A stretch of 64,000 nt of DNA. Source: Ichthyenterobacterium magnum. Lineage in GTDB: Bacteria > Bacteroidota > Bacteroidia > Flavobacteriales > Flavobacteriaceae. How positions within the stretch are numbered: position 1 is the stretch's first letter; each line of letters opens with the position of its first letter. Location of the stretch: positions 248,001 to 312,000 of the forward strand of contig NZ_RAQJ01000003.1 of assembly GCF_003610635.1 (NCBI RefSeq), in the 5' to 3' direction. The position numbers and the translations under genes were made by a program. Positions 27,532-36,621 of the stretch are shown piece by piece. The notes below the pieces were generated by a model. That model worked only from the letters and a program-made list of their open reading frames with translations. It was not told where the DNA came from and did no database searches.

Positions 27532-27606
27532 GGTGGAAGACCGGATTCGAACCGGCGACCCTCGGTACCACAAACCGATGCTCTAACCAACTGAGCTACA
27601 ACCACC
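27532..27606 (-). tRNA. tRNA-His (anticodon GTG)
   Basis: Read on the minus strand from 27606: G-1, then acceptor GTGGTTG, D arm AGCTCAGTTGGTTAGAGC, anticodon loop TTGTGGT (GTG), T arm GCCGG-TTCGAAT-CCGGT, acceptor CTTCCAC and C73. The extra G-1 opposite C73 is the His identity element. Two adjacent T-T oppositions occur in the acceptor stem (positions 5-68 and 6-67), which is unusual. Confidence 0.93.
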
Positions 27607-27665
27607 ATTTTAATTAGGACTGCAAATGTAATTTATTTCATATTTACTACAAAAGATTTTAAATA

Positions 27666-28382
27666 TTATTTTAAATCAAATAAACTATTTACAGCTGGAT
27701 AACGTTCAACGGTGTAACCTTCAGCATGTTCAGTTCTAATTAAACGTCCTAAATCTCTTGCTCTATATGCAATACTATCTGTAAAGTTTTTACTAGAAAT
27801 AGGTGTTTCAATCTCATTACTTTCTGGGTCATAAAACTGTGTCTTGTAAGCGAGTACAGCTTTAATTTTTGTATCCATATAACCAGTTACATCTACTACA
27901 ATATCTGGTTTTAAATTTTTCCATTGAATATAATGGTATACATACTTTGGTCGCCATTGCTTTTGTATTGCTCCTTCTATTTTTGTTTCAATTTTCACTA
28001 ATCCACTTAAAAAGCAAGAATCACTTACTAACTTGCTTCCTTTTCCGTGGTCAATATGTCTATCATCAACTGCATTACACAAAACAATTTCTGGTTGATA
28101 TTTTCGTATCATTTTAATTAGCTCAAGTTGATGTTCTTTATCGTTTATAAAAAACCCATCAGAAAAACCTAAATTCTCTCTAACACTAACGCCCAAAATT
28201 TGTGCTGCGTTTTCTGCTTCTGTTTTTCTTGTTTCGGCTGTACCTCGAGTACCAAGTTCGCCTCTAGTTAAATCAATAATACCTACTTTTTTTCCTCTTG
28301 CTATTTCTTTAGCTATGGTTGCTCCAGAACCTAACTCAACGTCATCAGGATGTGCGCCGATGGCTAATATGTCTAATTTCAT
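27666..28382 (-). CDS. bshB1: Bacillithiol biosynthesis deacetylase BshB1
   Basis: 238 residues, LmbE/PIG-L fold. The metal motif AIGAHPDDVELG (His, Asp, Asp) is at about 7-18, DLTRGELGTRGTAETR follows, and DRHIDHGKGS carries the third ligand. These are the BshB1 signatures. It removes acetyl from N-acetylglucosaminyl-malate to give GlcN-malate, the second step of bacillithiol synthesis in the cytosol. The other bsh genes are not in the window. rlmF lies upstream on the same strand with a 50-bp gap. Confidence 0.94.
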   Translation of the reverse strand: MKLDILAIGAHPDDVELGSGATIAKEIARGKKVGIIDLTRGELGTRGTAETRKTEAENAAQILGVSVRENLGFSDGFFINDKEHQLELIKMIRKYQPEIVLCNAVDDRHIDHGKGSKLVSDSCFLSGLVKIETKIEGAIQKQWRPKYVYHYIQWKNLKPDIVVDVTGYMDTKIKAVLAYKTQFYDPESNEIETPISSKNFTDSIAYRARDLGRLIRTEHAEGYTVERYPAVNSLFDLK

Positions 28383-28432
28383 ATTCTATTTTTTTATGAC
28401 TAACAAATTACAAATTATCAATTACACTTTTT

Positions 28433-29356
28433 TTAATTCCAATTGTTTTGTTCTTCTGTCGTTAAAAATGTCCAAGCAACTACTCTACTAACTTTATTTC
28501 CTTGCGCCATTTCTATTGTTTTTATATGAGTTGCTTTTAGTTTTTTTAATGATTTATACATCGATTTTACAAGCTCTTTATTAGACACTAATGTTGTAAA
28601 CCAAAAACAGTTTGTTTTATATAATGAGCTTTCATATAAATAATTGTGCGTAAAGGCCTTCTCTCCTCCTTTATATGAAAGCTCTTTAGATGTACCACTA
28701 AAATTTCTAACTAATGTATCGGTTTTTTGACCTAATCCTTTTATTTTTCTTTTTGTAGATGCTATTGCTTCTTTTTCATTTTTAAAAAATGGCGGATTAC
28801 ACATAGTTGCAGAAATCTTTTCTGAAGGTTTTAAAACATGTTTTAATATATGCTCTGCATTCTCTTGCTGTCTTAATTCAACATGCTGAGACAAATCATT
28901 TTTGATTACAATTTGATGTGCATTATTTAATGAATTTTCATCAATATCTGAAGCAATAAAACTCCAACTATATTCTGATACACCAAGCAAAGGATAAATA
29001 CATGTTGCACCAGTACCAATATCTAAAACTTTAATACTGTCTGTATCAATATTTGAATCTTTTAATAAATCTGCTAAATAATGTATATAGTCTACTCTAC
29101 CTGGAATTGGAGGACATAGATTTGCATCAGGAAACTCCCAATATTTAATATTGTAATGAGACAACAGCAGTGCTTTATTTAATGTTTTTACAGCTTTAGG
29201 GATAGCAAAATCTACAGTACGTGTTCCATACTTATTTTTAAAAACAAAAGGTACTAACTTAGGATAAACAGAGCATAAATTTTCAAAATTATAACCCAAA
29301 TTATGCTTATTCTTTTTATGAAGATTTGAACTTGTTTTTTTGCCTTTTTTAGACAT
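28433..29356 (-). CDS. rlmF: 23S rRNA (adenine(1618)-N(6))-methyltransferase RlmF
   Basis: 307 residues. A basic N-terminus (KKGKKTSSNLHKKNKHN), then LCSVYPKLVPFVFKNKYGTRTVDFAIPKAVK, a SAM-binding motif VLDIGTGATCIYPLLG (about 113) and the catalytic N6-methyltransferase motif MCNPPFF (about 190). These match RlmF/YbiN. It methylates one adenine of 23S rRNA in the cytosol. Located between the MATE and bshB1 genes on the same strand. Confidence 0.93.
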   Translation of the reverse strand: MSKKGKKTSSNLHKKNKHNLGYNFENLCSVYPKLVPFVFKNKYGTRTVDFAIPKAVKTLNKALLLSHYNIKYWEFPDANLCPPIPGRVDYIHYLADLLKDSNIDTDSIKVLDIGTGATCIYPLLGVSEYSWSFIASDIDENSLNNAHQIVIKNDLSQHVELRQQENAEHILKHVLKPSEKISATMCNPPFFKNEKEAIASTKRKIKGLGQKTDTLVRNFSGTSKELSYKGGEKAFTHNYLYESSLYKTNCFWFTTLVSNKELVKSMYKSLKKLKATHIKTIEMAQGNKVSRVVAWTFLTTEEQNNWN

Positions 29357-29424
29357 ACTTGCATGTAAATTTTAACTAGGTAAAATTACAAAAAGAATGT
29401 GCTATAAAGCTACTTTTAATAATA

Positions 29425-30831
29425 CTAAACATCTATTGTCTTCCATTTTCCTTTTTTAAACCAAATAACACCAATAATTACTATTAATATTTCGGCTAAA
29501 GTGATTGCAAAAAACACACCCATTGGACCAAACTCTAAGTTTATTGCCATGTAATAAGCAAACGGCAATTGAAATAACCAAAAGCATATAAAATTGATAT
29601 ATGTTGGCGTTTTTGTATCTCCAGCGCCATTAAATGCGTTTATTACAACCATGCCATAACCATAAAACACATAACCAGCAGCAATAACTCTTAAGCACAA
29701 ACTTCCATTTTTAATTACCTCGGTTTCTGTAGTAAACAATTGCATTATTTGAGGCGCAAATATTAGATATATTATTGATACAAAACCCATAAAAATTGCA
29801 CTATACTTGCCTGTTTTCCATACAGATTGCTCCGCTCTATCTGGTTTTTGAGCTCCTAAATTCTGACCTACTAAAGTTGCCGCTGCATTACTCATTCCCC
29901 AAGCTGGCATAAGAGTAAACATCATTACACGAATTGCAATAGTATACCCAGCAAGAACCTCACTACCAAACTCACTCATTATTCGCATTAAAAACACCCA
30001 AGACGATGTACCAATTAAAAACTGACCTATACCACCAAGTGAGACTTTAATTAGGTTAAACATAACACCAATATTAAGAGCCAAATTTTTAAAAGTAATC
30101 TTTATTTTGCCCCAACCATAAAATAAAATACTTAGCTGAAAAACTACTGCAGATCCTCTACCAATTGTAGTAGCAATTGCTGCGCCTTCAACACCATAAG
30201 CTGGGATTGGTCCAAAGCCAAAAATAAACATAGGATCAAGAATAATATTTAATCCATTTGAAACTATGAGCGTCCACATAGCTATTGAAGCATCACCAGC
30301 TCCTCTAAATATGGCATTAATTAAAAACAAAAGCATAATTGTAATATTCCCTCCTAAAAGCACTCTTGTATAACCATAACCTTCTGCTATTAAATCTGGT
30401 TCTCCTCCCATAAGCGCGAGAATTTCTTTTGGATATAGAATTCCGAAAGCACTAATAAACAGAGAAATAAAAACACCTAAAAAGATAACTTGTACTGCGG
30501 CTTTGGAAGCGCCTTCTCTATCTTTTTCTCCTATTCTGCGTGCAACAATGGCGGTTGCTGCCATACTCAACCCAATAGCTACAGCATAAACTAATGTAAT
30601 TACAGACTCTGTTAAACCTATAGTTGCCACAGCGTTTACACTCACTTTTGAAACATAGAAAATATCTACGATTGCAAAAATTGATTCCATGAGCATCTCA
30701 AGAATCATTGGAACTGAAAGCATAAAAACTGCTTTGCGTATACTTCCTGAAGTAAACTCTTTTTCTTTGCCTGTTACGGCAATTTTGAAGTATTTAAAAA
30801 ATTGTTTTATTGAAATTTTATGTGATTGCAT
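29425..30831 (-). CDS. MATE family efflux transporter
   Basis: 468 residues with about twelve membrane helices in two six-helix halves. Characteristic elements are MLSVPMILEMLMESIFAIVDIFYVS at the start, AAAVVGxNLGAQ-like segment AATLVGQNLGAQKPDRAE at about 320, and the pseudo-repeat IFRGAGDASIAMW / AFNGAGDTKTPTY. MATE pumps export cationic drugs or metabolites in exchange for Na+ or H+. The substrate cannot be read from sequence. Single gene by spacing. Confidence 0.93.
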   Translation of the reverse strand: MQSHKISIKQFFKYFKIAVTGKEKEFTSGSIRKAVFMLSVPMILEMLMESIFAIVDIFYVSKVSVNAVATIGLTESVITLVYAVAIGLSMAATAIVARRIGEKDREGASKAAVQVIFLGVFISLFISAFGILYPKEILALMGGEPDLIAEGYGYTRVLLGGNITIMLLFLINAIFRGAGDASIAMWTLIVSNGLNIILDPMFIFGFGPIPAYGVEGAAIATTIGRGSAVVFQLSILFYGWGKIKITFKNLALNIGVMFNLIKVSLGGIGQFLIGTSSWVFLMRIMSEFGSEVLAGYTIAIRVMMFTLMPAWGMSNAAATLVGQNLGAQKPDRAEQSVWKTGKYSAIFMGFVSIIYLIFAPQIMQLFTTETEVIKNGSLCLRVIAAGYVFYGYGMVVINAFNGAGDTKTPTYINFICFWLFQLPFAYYMAINLEFGPMGVFFAITLAEILIVIIGVIWFKKGKWKTIDV

Positions 30832-30985
30832 TTTGTACTATTTTAAATATTAGATTATCGCTAAACACAACTAGTGATAGCAAATTTTTCGCTTGAAGTT
30901 GCGATGTTTTTTTTGAATATTTAAACTTATACAATCATAGGCTTGGCAAATATGAAGAATTAATTTCAGTTTTACAAGAAGTGTG

Positions 30986-31150
30986 TTAATCTAAATTGTT
31001 ATTAGATTGTTTTTTTGCTTTTTGCACAATTGCTTTTAAACGCTCTTTACGCAACGCTTCTTCTGTTCTCTTTTTGTTCTTTTTTTGGGCAACTAACCGA
31101 CTATGCTTCGCCTTATTTTTTGTATTCTTTTCTTGTCCCTTTTTTGCCAT
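30986..31150 (-). CDS. Small highly basic hypothetical protein
   Basis: 54 residues from the ATG at 31150 (MAKKGQEKNTKNKAKHSRL). A longer reading from 31168 adds MIIYLI and is less likely. It is rich in Lys/Arg and predicted helical (TEEALRKERLKAIVQKAKKQ), with no cysteines or membrane segment. Such small basic proteins could bind RNA or DNA, but the family is not recognised. It stands alone, divergent from the HAD gene. Confidence 0.6.
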   Translation of the reverse strand: MAKKGQEKNTKNKAKHSRLVAQKKNKKRTEEALRKERLKAIVQKAKKQSNNNLD

Positions 31151-31251
31151 AATAAGATAAATTATCAATCATTATCTTTTCAAAATTACACAATTTTAAA
31201 GTTTGTGAGTCTCAATACTTTATATATCTTAGTAATACCAAAAACCAACCA

Positions 31252-31935
31252 ATGCTTAAAGCCGTTTTATTTGATATGGATGGTGTTATTGTAGACACTG
31301 AACCCTTACATTATAAAGCTTATCACAACATGTTTAAGGATGTTAATATTGAAGTACCTGATGCTTTATACCAATCATTTACTGGCCAATCTACGCTTAA
31401 TACTTGCAAACAATTAGTGACAAGGTTTAAATTACCTCTTGCTCCTACAACTTTGGTAGACATAAAACGTGACCATTTTAAATACCTCTTTGAACATGAC
31501 GAAGAACTCTCTCTTATTGATGGTGTTTTAGAGTGTATACAAGAGTATTACAACAAAGGGCTAACTTTAGTTTTAGCATCTTCTGCTTCTATGCCAAATA
31601 TTGATAGAATTTTTGAACGTTTTAACCTCAACCAATATTTTATTGCTAAACTAAGTGGTGCAGATTTGAAAGCTTCAAAACCACATCCAGAAATTTTTAT
31701 TAATGCTGCTAAAGCTTCAGGTTTTAAACCTTATGAGTGTTTAGTTATTGAAGATTCAACAAACGGAATTACTGCTGCCAAAGCCGCAAACATATATTGC
31801 GTTGGCTACAAAAGTAAACATTCAAAAAATCAAGATTATAATAAGGCAGATATTGTGATTTCTAGCTTCGATGAGATTAAATTTAAAGACGCTAAAAAAC
31901 TACTTACAAAACAAATTACTTCTTATAATACTTAA
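31252..31935 (+). CDS. HAD-superfamily phosphatase, beta-phosphoglucomutase-like
   Basis: 227 residues, HAD subfamily IA. Motif I is FDMDGVIVDTEPLH (nucleophile Asp about 8), motif II VLASSAS, motif III Lys in LKASKPHPEIF, and motif IV LVIEDSTNGITAAKAA. An N-terminal cap lies between motifs I and II. Family members dephosphorylate or isomerise sugar phosphates in the cytosol; the exact substrate is unknown. Its last 20 bp overlap the end of the convergent CcsBA gene. Confidence 0.9.
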   Translation: MLKAVLFDMDGVIVDTEPLHYKAYHNMFKDVNIEVPDALYQSFTGQSTLNTCKQLVTRFKLPLAPTTLVDIKRDHFKYLFEHDEELSLIDGVLECIQEYYNKGLTLVLASSASMPNIDRIFERFNLNQYFIAKLSGADLKASKPHPEIFINAAKASGFKPYECLVIEDSTNGITAAKAANIYCVGYKSKHSKNQDYNKADIVISSFDEIKFKDAKKLLTKQITSYNT

Positions 31936-34900
31936 CATACTTACTGTAAGCAAAAATACCTAATAATGCAACTAAAACACACGTTATAGTTATAATTTGA
32001 AAGCTTGCAATTTGTTGTCCAGATTGGTATGAATGTAATCCTGACAAGTAAAAATTAACTCCAAAATAAGTAAATATAATACTTGAAAATGCTATAATTG
32101 ATGATAAATTAAAACCAAAACGGCCACGAAGTCCAGGTATTAATCGCATATGAATTACAAAAGCATATACCATAATACTTATAAGTGCCCAAGTTTCTTT
32201 AGGATCCCAACCCCAATATCTTCCCCAACTTTCATTTGCCCACATACCACCTAAAAAGTTTCCTATTGTTAGCATTACTAAGCCAACCGTTAGTGACATT
32301 TCATTAATAATAGTTAGCTCTTTTATATTGAGTAGCATCTTTTCTTTATTCTTCTCTGTAGTAAAAATCATAAGTAATAATACTGTGATTCCTAAAATCA
32401 TTCCTAGAGTGAATGGTCCATAACTAGCCACAATAACAGCAACATGAATCATAAGCCAGTAACTATCTAAAACTGGTTGTAGATTAGATATTGCTGGATC
32501 CATCCAATTCCAATGTGCAACCATTAAAATCATAGCTGTTACAAAAGTTGTTGCTGCTATAGTTAGCATACTTTTTCTTCCAAATGCAAGTCCAAAAAAC
32601 ATGGTCGCCCAAGCGACATAAATCATAGACTCATAAGCATCACTCCAAGGTGCGTGACCAGAAATATACCATCTTACAATTAAGCCTGCCGTGTGCAATA
32701 AAAACAAGCCTAAAATAGCAAAACCTAAAACTTTAACTGATATATCGATAAACTTACTTTTATCTCTAAAAATCTGTACAATAAGCAGAATAAATAATAA
32801 TGTTCCTGTATATAAATACCAGCTAAATAGTTTCTTAAAAATATCATACTTATTGTATACTATTTCAGCCTTTATTTTATCTTCTGAAAGCATAACCTCA
32901 TGACCTTCTTGTTGTTGATTTTTTTTAAAACCATTAAGTAGCTTATTAGCTGTATCAAAGTTTCCTGTAGATTTTGCTTTGTAGAGTTCAGATAAATAAT
33001 AGCTAAAACTATTTTCTATAAATTTACCATAAAGTGTATCTTTAATTTTCTTTTGATAGCCATCATCTCTAAATTCTATATGAGATATCCACGTATTATT
33101 TTCATCATTTGGAACAGGAAAAATTTTCATTGAGCGTCCTTCAACCGTATTGAATAATAAATTAATACGTTGGTCGGTTTCTTTAAACTCTTTTTGAAAA
33201 CCATTTGGTACTTGTGCTTTATAAGCATCTTCTAAATAAGGTGCCAATTTATATGTCCCATCATCTTCTAAGAAATTTGAAAGTGACACATACTTTTGAT
33301 TTTTATCAACACCAATAAGATTACGTATTGAATCGCCTTTACGTTTTGCTAAGTAAATAATAGGCACATTATACCAAAACAATGGACTTTCTTGCATTGA
33401 TAAGAGTACTTGATTGGCATCAAACTCTTCATATACATCCTTCTTACTTATTTTACGTAAAATCTCTGAAGCAAATGTATTTACAGGCATCATACGTCCG
33501 CTATAATCCTGAATAACTAATTTTCCAAATTGATCTGAATGTGTTTTAGGCGTAATATTTGCTCTAATTATAGAATCTATTACAGCTTTTGTAGGCTTGT
33601 TTTTTTCTTTATCATGACCCTCATTAGCAGAATGCTGTTGCGAAAAGCCTTGAATACTAAAGCACAATAATAAAACACCTAATAGTTTTGCTTTTTTAAC
33701 TTTAACTTTTTTTAGCTGGCGTTTTAAATCTGCAAAACGTGTGTTTTTATTAAACAATATTGCTAGCAATCCAAAATACAGTAAGAAATAACCAAAATAG
33801 GTAAACCATGTTCCCCATTGATCATGGTTTACAGATAACTTTGTTCCTTTTTCATCTGGATCAAAACTAGCTTGAAAGAAACGGTAGCCTTTATGGTCAA
33901 GTATATTATTCATAAAGATTCTATAATCATAATCTTCTTGATTTTTATCTATTACTGTAACTTCACTTGCAAATGCTGAGAAACTATTCTCTGTTCCTGG
34001 AAAACGTTCGGCTTCAAAATCATTAAGCTTTATACTAAACGGAAGCTGCATAACTTTTGCGCCATACTTTACAGCAACATCTAAACCACCAACATGTATT
34101 TGTTCAAATTGACCATTAATGTATTGGCCGCCAAGTAAATTAACACGTTTTGTTTCTCCGTTTGCTGAAACTTTCATTACTACACCATCTTGGTCTCCTC
34201 TTAGCATTTGAGACTTCTTAACTATATCAAAAACACCTTTTATAACTGGCTTAGGAAACACCATAGATAAGTTACCAATTTGGTAACGTGAGCGTAATAC
34301 TAAAGGTTGTAAGGAATCTTTGGCTAATTTACCAGTAGCTCGAGTTGCCATGGTCATATATTCACCTTCAAAAGGAGATTCTATAAACAATCCATCTTCA
34401 TTATTAACAATATTTATAGCACCTTTTTTAGGGTTGTTAAGTGTGAACACTATATTATGAACCAGCTGCTCTTGACCGTCTTTAAAATAATGGTTATGTG
34501 GCTCACCTCCAGAAGATTCAACCATTTTAAAATAAGGTTCGCCTGCTTCATTTGGGATAATGTCTTTCTCTGCGCCTTTTACAAATTTTTCTATTTCTAT
34601 TGTAACTGGAGTACCATCATAATCAGCAACAGTTTTAAAACGGTTATTTAAGCGCTCAGAAAAATCTACTTTCTTTTCAACAACTTTTCTTTGGTTGGCT
34701 CCATCAATAACCAAATTACCATCTATATAAGCTGTAACATAAATATCACGTGTTAAAAACGTGCTTTCGGTTTCACCTTCTCTAATCGGCATCCAACCTT
34801 CATAGCCTATATAACGTGTTATTCCTGCTCCTATAAAAATGAAGATAAAAGCCAAATGCAGTGTTAAGGTTGCCCACTTTTTCTTTTTATATAAACGGTA

Positions 34901-35113
34901 TCTAAAAACATTTCCTATAAAATTAACCGTAAAAAGAACCATTATTAACTCGAACCACCAAGCATTATAAATCCAATGTCTTGTAAAAGCGGTAGGCGAT
35001 GTATCTTGATTTGCGTCTAAGAATGTACCAGTAATCATTGCTGCGGCAAAAACAAGAAATAAAACACCAGTAAGACGTGTAGAAAAAAGAATATTAGTAA
35101 GTTTCTTTAGCAT
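31916..35113 (-). CDS. ccsBA: Cytochrome c biogenesis protein, ResB-CcsA fusion (system II)
   Basis: 1065 residues. The first half (about 1-460) is ResB-like: four membrane helices around a large periplasmic domain (HWIYNAWWFELIMVLFTVNF, HLAFIFIFIGAGITRYIGYEG). A second periplasmic region (about 500-760) follows a hydrophobic segment at about 475-492. The C-terminal half (about 775-1060) is CcsA with the tryptophan-rich haem motif WGRYWGWDPKETWALIS (about 965) and flanking histidines (LLHTAGLIVRWYISGHAPW). It exports haem and attaches it to apocytochromes c outside the inner membrane. The roughly 25-residue hydrophobic piece ending FSIQGFSQQ looks like an old signal peptide at the join. Confidence 0.95.
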   Translation of the reverse strand: MLKKLTNILFSTRLTGVLFLVFAAAMITGTFLDANQDTSPTAFTRHWIYNAWWFELIMVLFTVNFIGNVFRYRLYKKKKWATLTLHLAFIFIFIGAGITRYIGYEGWMPIREGETESTFLTRDIYVTAYIDGNLVIDGANQRKVVEKKVDFSERLNNRFKTVADYDGTPVTIEIEKFVKGAEKDIIPNEAGEPYFKMVESSGGEPHNHYFKDGQEQLVHNIVFTLNNPKKGAINIVNNEDGLFIESPFEGEYMTMATRATGKLAKDSLQPLVLRSRYQIGNLSMVFPKPVIKGVFDIVKKSQMLRGDQDGVVMKVSANGETKRVNLLGGQYINGQFEQIHVGGLDVAVKYGAKVMQLPFSIKLNDFEAERFPGTENSFSAFASEVTVIDKNQEDYDYRIFMNNILDHKGYRFFQASFDPDEKGTKLSVNHDQWGTWFTYFGYFLLYFGLLAILFNKNTRFADLKRQLKKVKVKKAKLLGVLLLCFSIQGFSQQHSANEGHDKEKNKPTKAVIDSIIRANITPKTHSDQFGKLVIQDYSGRMMPVNTFASEILRKISKKDVYEEFDANQVLLSMQESPLFWYNVPIIYLAKRKGDSIRNLIGVDKNQKYVSLSNFLEDDGTYKLAPYLEDAYKAQVPNGFQKEFKETDQRINLLFNTVEGRSMKIFPVPNDENNTWISHIEFRDDGYQKKIKDTLYGKFIENSFSYYLSELYKAKSTGNFDTANKLLNGFKKNQQQEGHEVMLSEDKIKAEIVYNKYDIFKKLFSWYLYTGTLLFILLIVQIFRDKSKFIDISVKVLGFAILGLFLLHTAGLIVRWYISGHAPWSDAYESMIYVAWATMFFGLAFGRKSMLTIAATTFVTAMILMVAHWNWMDPAISNLQPVLDSYWLMIHVAVIVASYGPFTLGMILGITVLLLMIFTTEKNKEKMLLNIKELTIINEMSLTVGLVMLTIGNFLGGMWANESWGRYWGWDPKETWALISIMVYAFVIHMRLIPGLRGRFGFNLSSIIAFSSIIFTYFGVNFYLSGLHSYQSGQQIASFQIITITCVLVALLGIFAYSKYVKYYKK

Positions 35114-35236
35114 GATAAGAAGGCTTGTTTTTTAGTTGTGCAAAGATAACCATTTTAGTTTGTTTACTATATTGAAGTGCTCTCAATTATCTGTTAAAAA
35201 TTAGGATCTTAATTGTATGATAAAACCATTGCTTAT

Positions 35237-35644
35237 TTACTGGCTTTTTTGTCTTGCTTCAAAAATCTTGAGATACATAAAAGTTCCCATTTTACGTGCA
35301 CGGCGTTTAGCATTTTCTGTAACTTCACCTTCAAACAATTCTTCTAATGTTTGATACCATAGGTTTAACCAAATTCCAAAATGTATCTCTGTAATATTAT
35401 TGTTATATGTTTGATCCACTTCTACATGAGCTTGTAACGGGTTACCATAATATTTATGTTCTAGCTTTTTAGTCATAAACAAACTCGTTTCCCAAAATGA
35501 AGTAAGACGTTGTAAATGCGCATCCCAATCTTTAATAGTTTCATTAAAAAAAGGGCCTAAGGTTTCATCTGCTCGTACTTTTTTATAAAAGTTAGATACA
35601 AGCAAAAATACATCATCTCTAGTTTCAATATCTTTTTTGTTCAT
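35237..35644 (-). CDS. Group III truncated haemoglobin
   Basis: 135 residues, the size of a 2-on-2 globin. KVRADETLGPFFNETI, LQRLTSFWETSLF and the haem-binding His region TEIHFGIWLNLWYQTLEELF (proximal His about 91) match group III trHbs. It binds O2 or NO at a cytosolic haem; a detoxifying or sensing role is likely but unproved. It follows the small membrane protein gene by 2 bp and lies close to a Crp/Fnr regulator, suggesting a redox or NO-responsive locus. Confidence 0.9.
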   Translation of the reverse strand: MNKKDIETRDDVFLLVSNFYKKVRADETLGPFFNETIKDWDAHLQRLTSFWETSLFMTKKLEHKYYGNPLQAHVEVDQTYNNNITEIHFGIWLNLWYQTLEELFEGEVTENAKRRARKMGTFMYLKIFEARQKSQ

Positions 35645-35646
35645 GC

Positions 35647-35940
35647 TTAACTTAAGCTTATAAGGTTTATAATAATTAATAGCGTATTAATTACAGTAGA
35701 CATAATTAACAAATTAAAGACAAATTTATAATTTAATTGTGCCAAAACCGAAGCATTATAAAGCATAGATAATATAACGCATAAACTTAGCTCAAAAAAA
35801 GGAAAGGAATCTAAAGTACTATTCATTAAAATATACATGGCTGCTATAGAGCCTATACAACTTTGCAGAATTATTGTAAGCGGAATATATATTATATATC
35901 TTTCTTTAAAATCTTGTAAGCAGTTTTTGTATAAACTCAT
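35647..35940 (-). CDS. Small membrane protein beside the truncated haemoglobin gene
   Basis: 97 residues with about three hydrophobic helices (17-37, 46-64 and 74-95). No motif recognised. Its stop is 2 bp before the globin start, so the two are very likely co-transcribed. It is divergent from the Crp/Fnr gene. Confidence 0.65.
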   Translation of the reverse strand: MSLYKNCLQDFKERYIIYIPLTIILQSCIGSIAAMYILMNSTLDSFPFFELSLCVILSMLYNASVLAQLNYKFVFNLLIMSTVINTLLIIINLISLS

Positions 35941-35979
35941 AATTTTTAGTGTTTATTATTTATACAAATTACTATAAAG

Positions 35980-36010
35980 TATCTTTGCTTATTTATGATT
36001 CAAATCATAA
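35980..36010 (+). promoter_or_regulatory. Crp/Fnr gene -7 element and palindromic operator
   Basis: TATCTTTG at 35980-35987 fits the -7 consensus. Six bases later TTATGATT-CA-AATCATAA (35993-36010) is a perfect 18-bp palindrome containing TGA-N6-TCA, similar in form to Crp/Fnr half-site pairs, 5 bp before the ATG. The position suggests repression, perhaps by the gene's own product. Confidence 0.55.
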
Positions 36011-36014
36011 CACT

Positions 36015-36602
36015 ATGATTGCCACTAATATTCTAGAAATCTATGACGTTCAAGTAAAACATTACGTTAAAGAGCAACGCATTTTTAATGAACATGAGTC
36101 TGCTAAGTACTATTATCAAATTCAATACGGAAGTGTAAAAATGCTGAACCTTACTGAGGATGGCAAAGAGTTTATACAAGGCATCTTTTATGACGGAAAT
36201 GCTTTTGGAGAACCTCCTTTATTTGGTGATTTCAAATATCCTGCATCTGCTGTTTGTGTAAATGATTCTTCTGTTTATGTGCTACCAAAAGCTTCATTTT
36301 TTGAGCTTTTAAAAACACATCCAGATATTCATCTAAATTTCACAACATTGCTTTGTAAACGTATGTTATATAAAGCAAAAATAATGAAAGAGGTTTCTAT
36401 ACACCCACCAGAACATAGAATACTTACATTGCTAAAACATTTAAAGGAAACTTCGGGAGATTCATCTACTTATGAAGTAAACTTAACACGACAACAAATT
36501 TCTGACCTTACTGGTTTAAGAGTTGAAACTGTTATTAGGTCTATAAAAAAATTAGAAAAAATAAATAAATTATCTATCAAGGATAGGAAGGTTTATCTCT
36601 AA
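36015..36602 (+). CDS. Crp/Fnr family transcriptional regulator
   Basis: 195 residues from the ATG at 36015. An in-frame start at 35949 is rejected because the -7 box lies inside it. N-terminal cyclic-nucleotide-binding-type beta roll (about 15-120; GSVKMLNLTEDGKEFIQGIFYDGNAFGEPPLF), a dimerisation helix, and a C-terminal winged helix (about 140-195; VNLTRQQISDLTGLRVETVIRSIKKLEK). There is no N-terminal cysteine cluster, so it is not a 4Fe-4S FNR. Its neighbour is a globin operon on the other strand. Ligand and targets unknown. Confidence 0.92.
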   Translation: MIATNILEIYDVQVKHYVKEQRIFNEHESAKYYYQIQYGSVKMLNLTEDGKEFIQGIFYDGNAFGEPPLFGDFKYPASAVCVNDSSVYVLPKASFFELLKTHPDIHLNFTTLLCKRMLYKAKIMKEVSIHPPEHRILTLLKHLKETSGDSSTYEVNLTRQQISDLTGLRVETVIRSIKKLEKINKLSIKDRKVYL

Positions 36603-36621
36603 ATATCTCTATTTTAGCAGT

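Noticed and set aside
27666-28382. Generic PIG-L sugar deacetylase like the one at 40623
   Set aside because: Length, lack of a signal peptide and the LTRGELGTRG signature point to BshB1.
35949-36014. Upstream start for the Crp/Fnr protein
   Set aside because: The extra 22 codons contain a TATCTTTG promoter box and most of the palindrome; the ATG at 36015 gives the normal family N-terminus.
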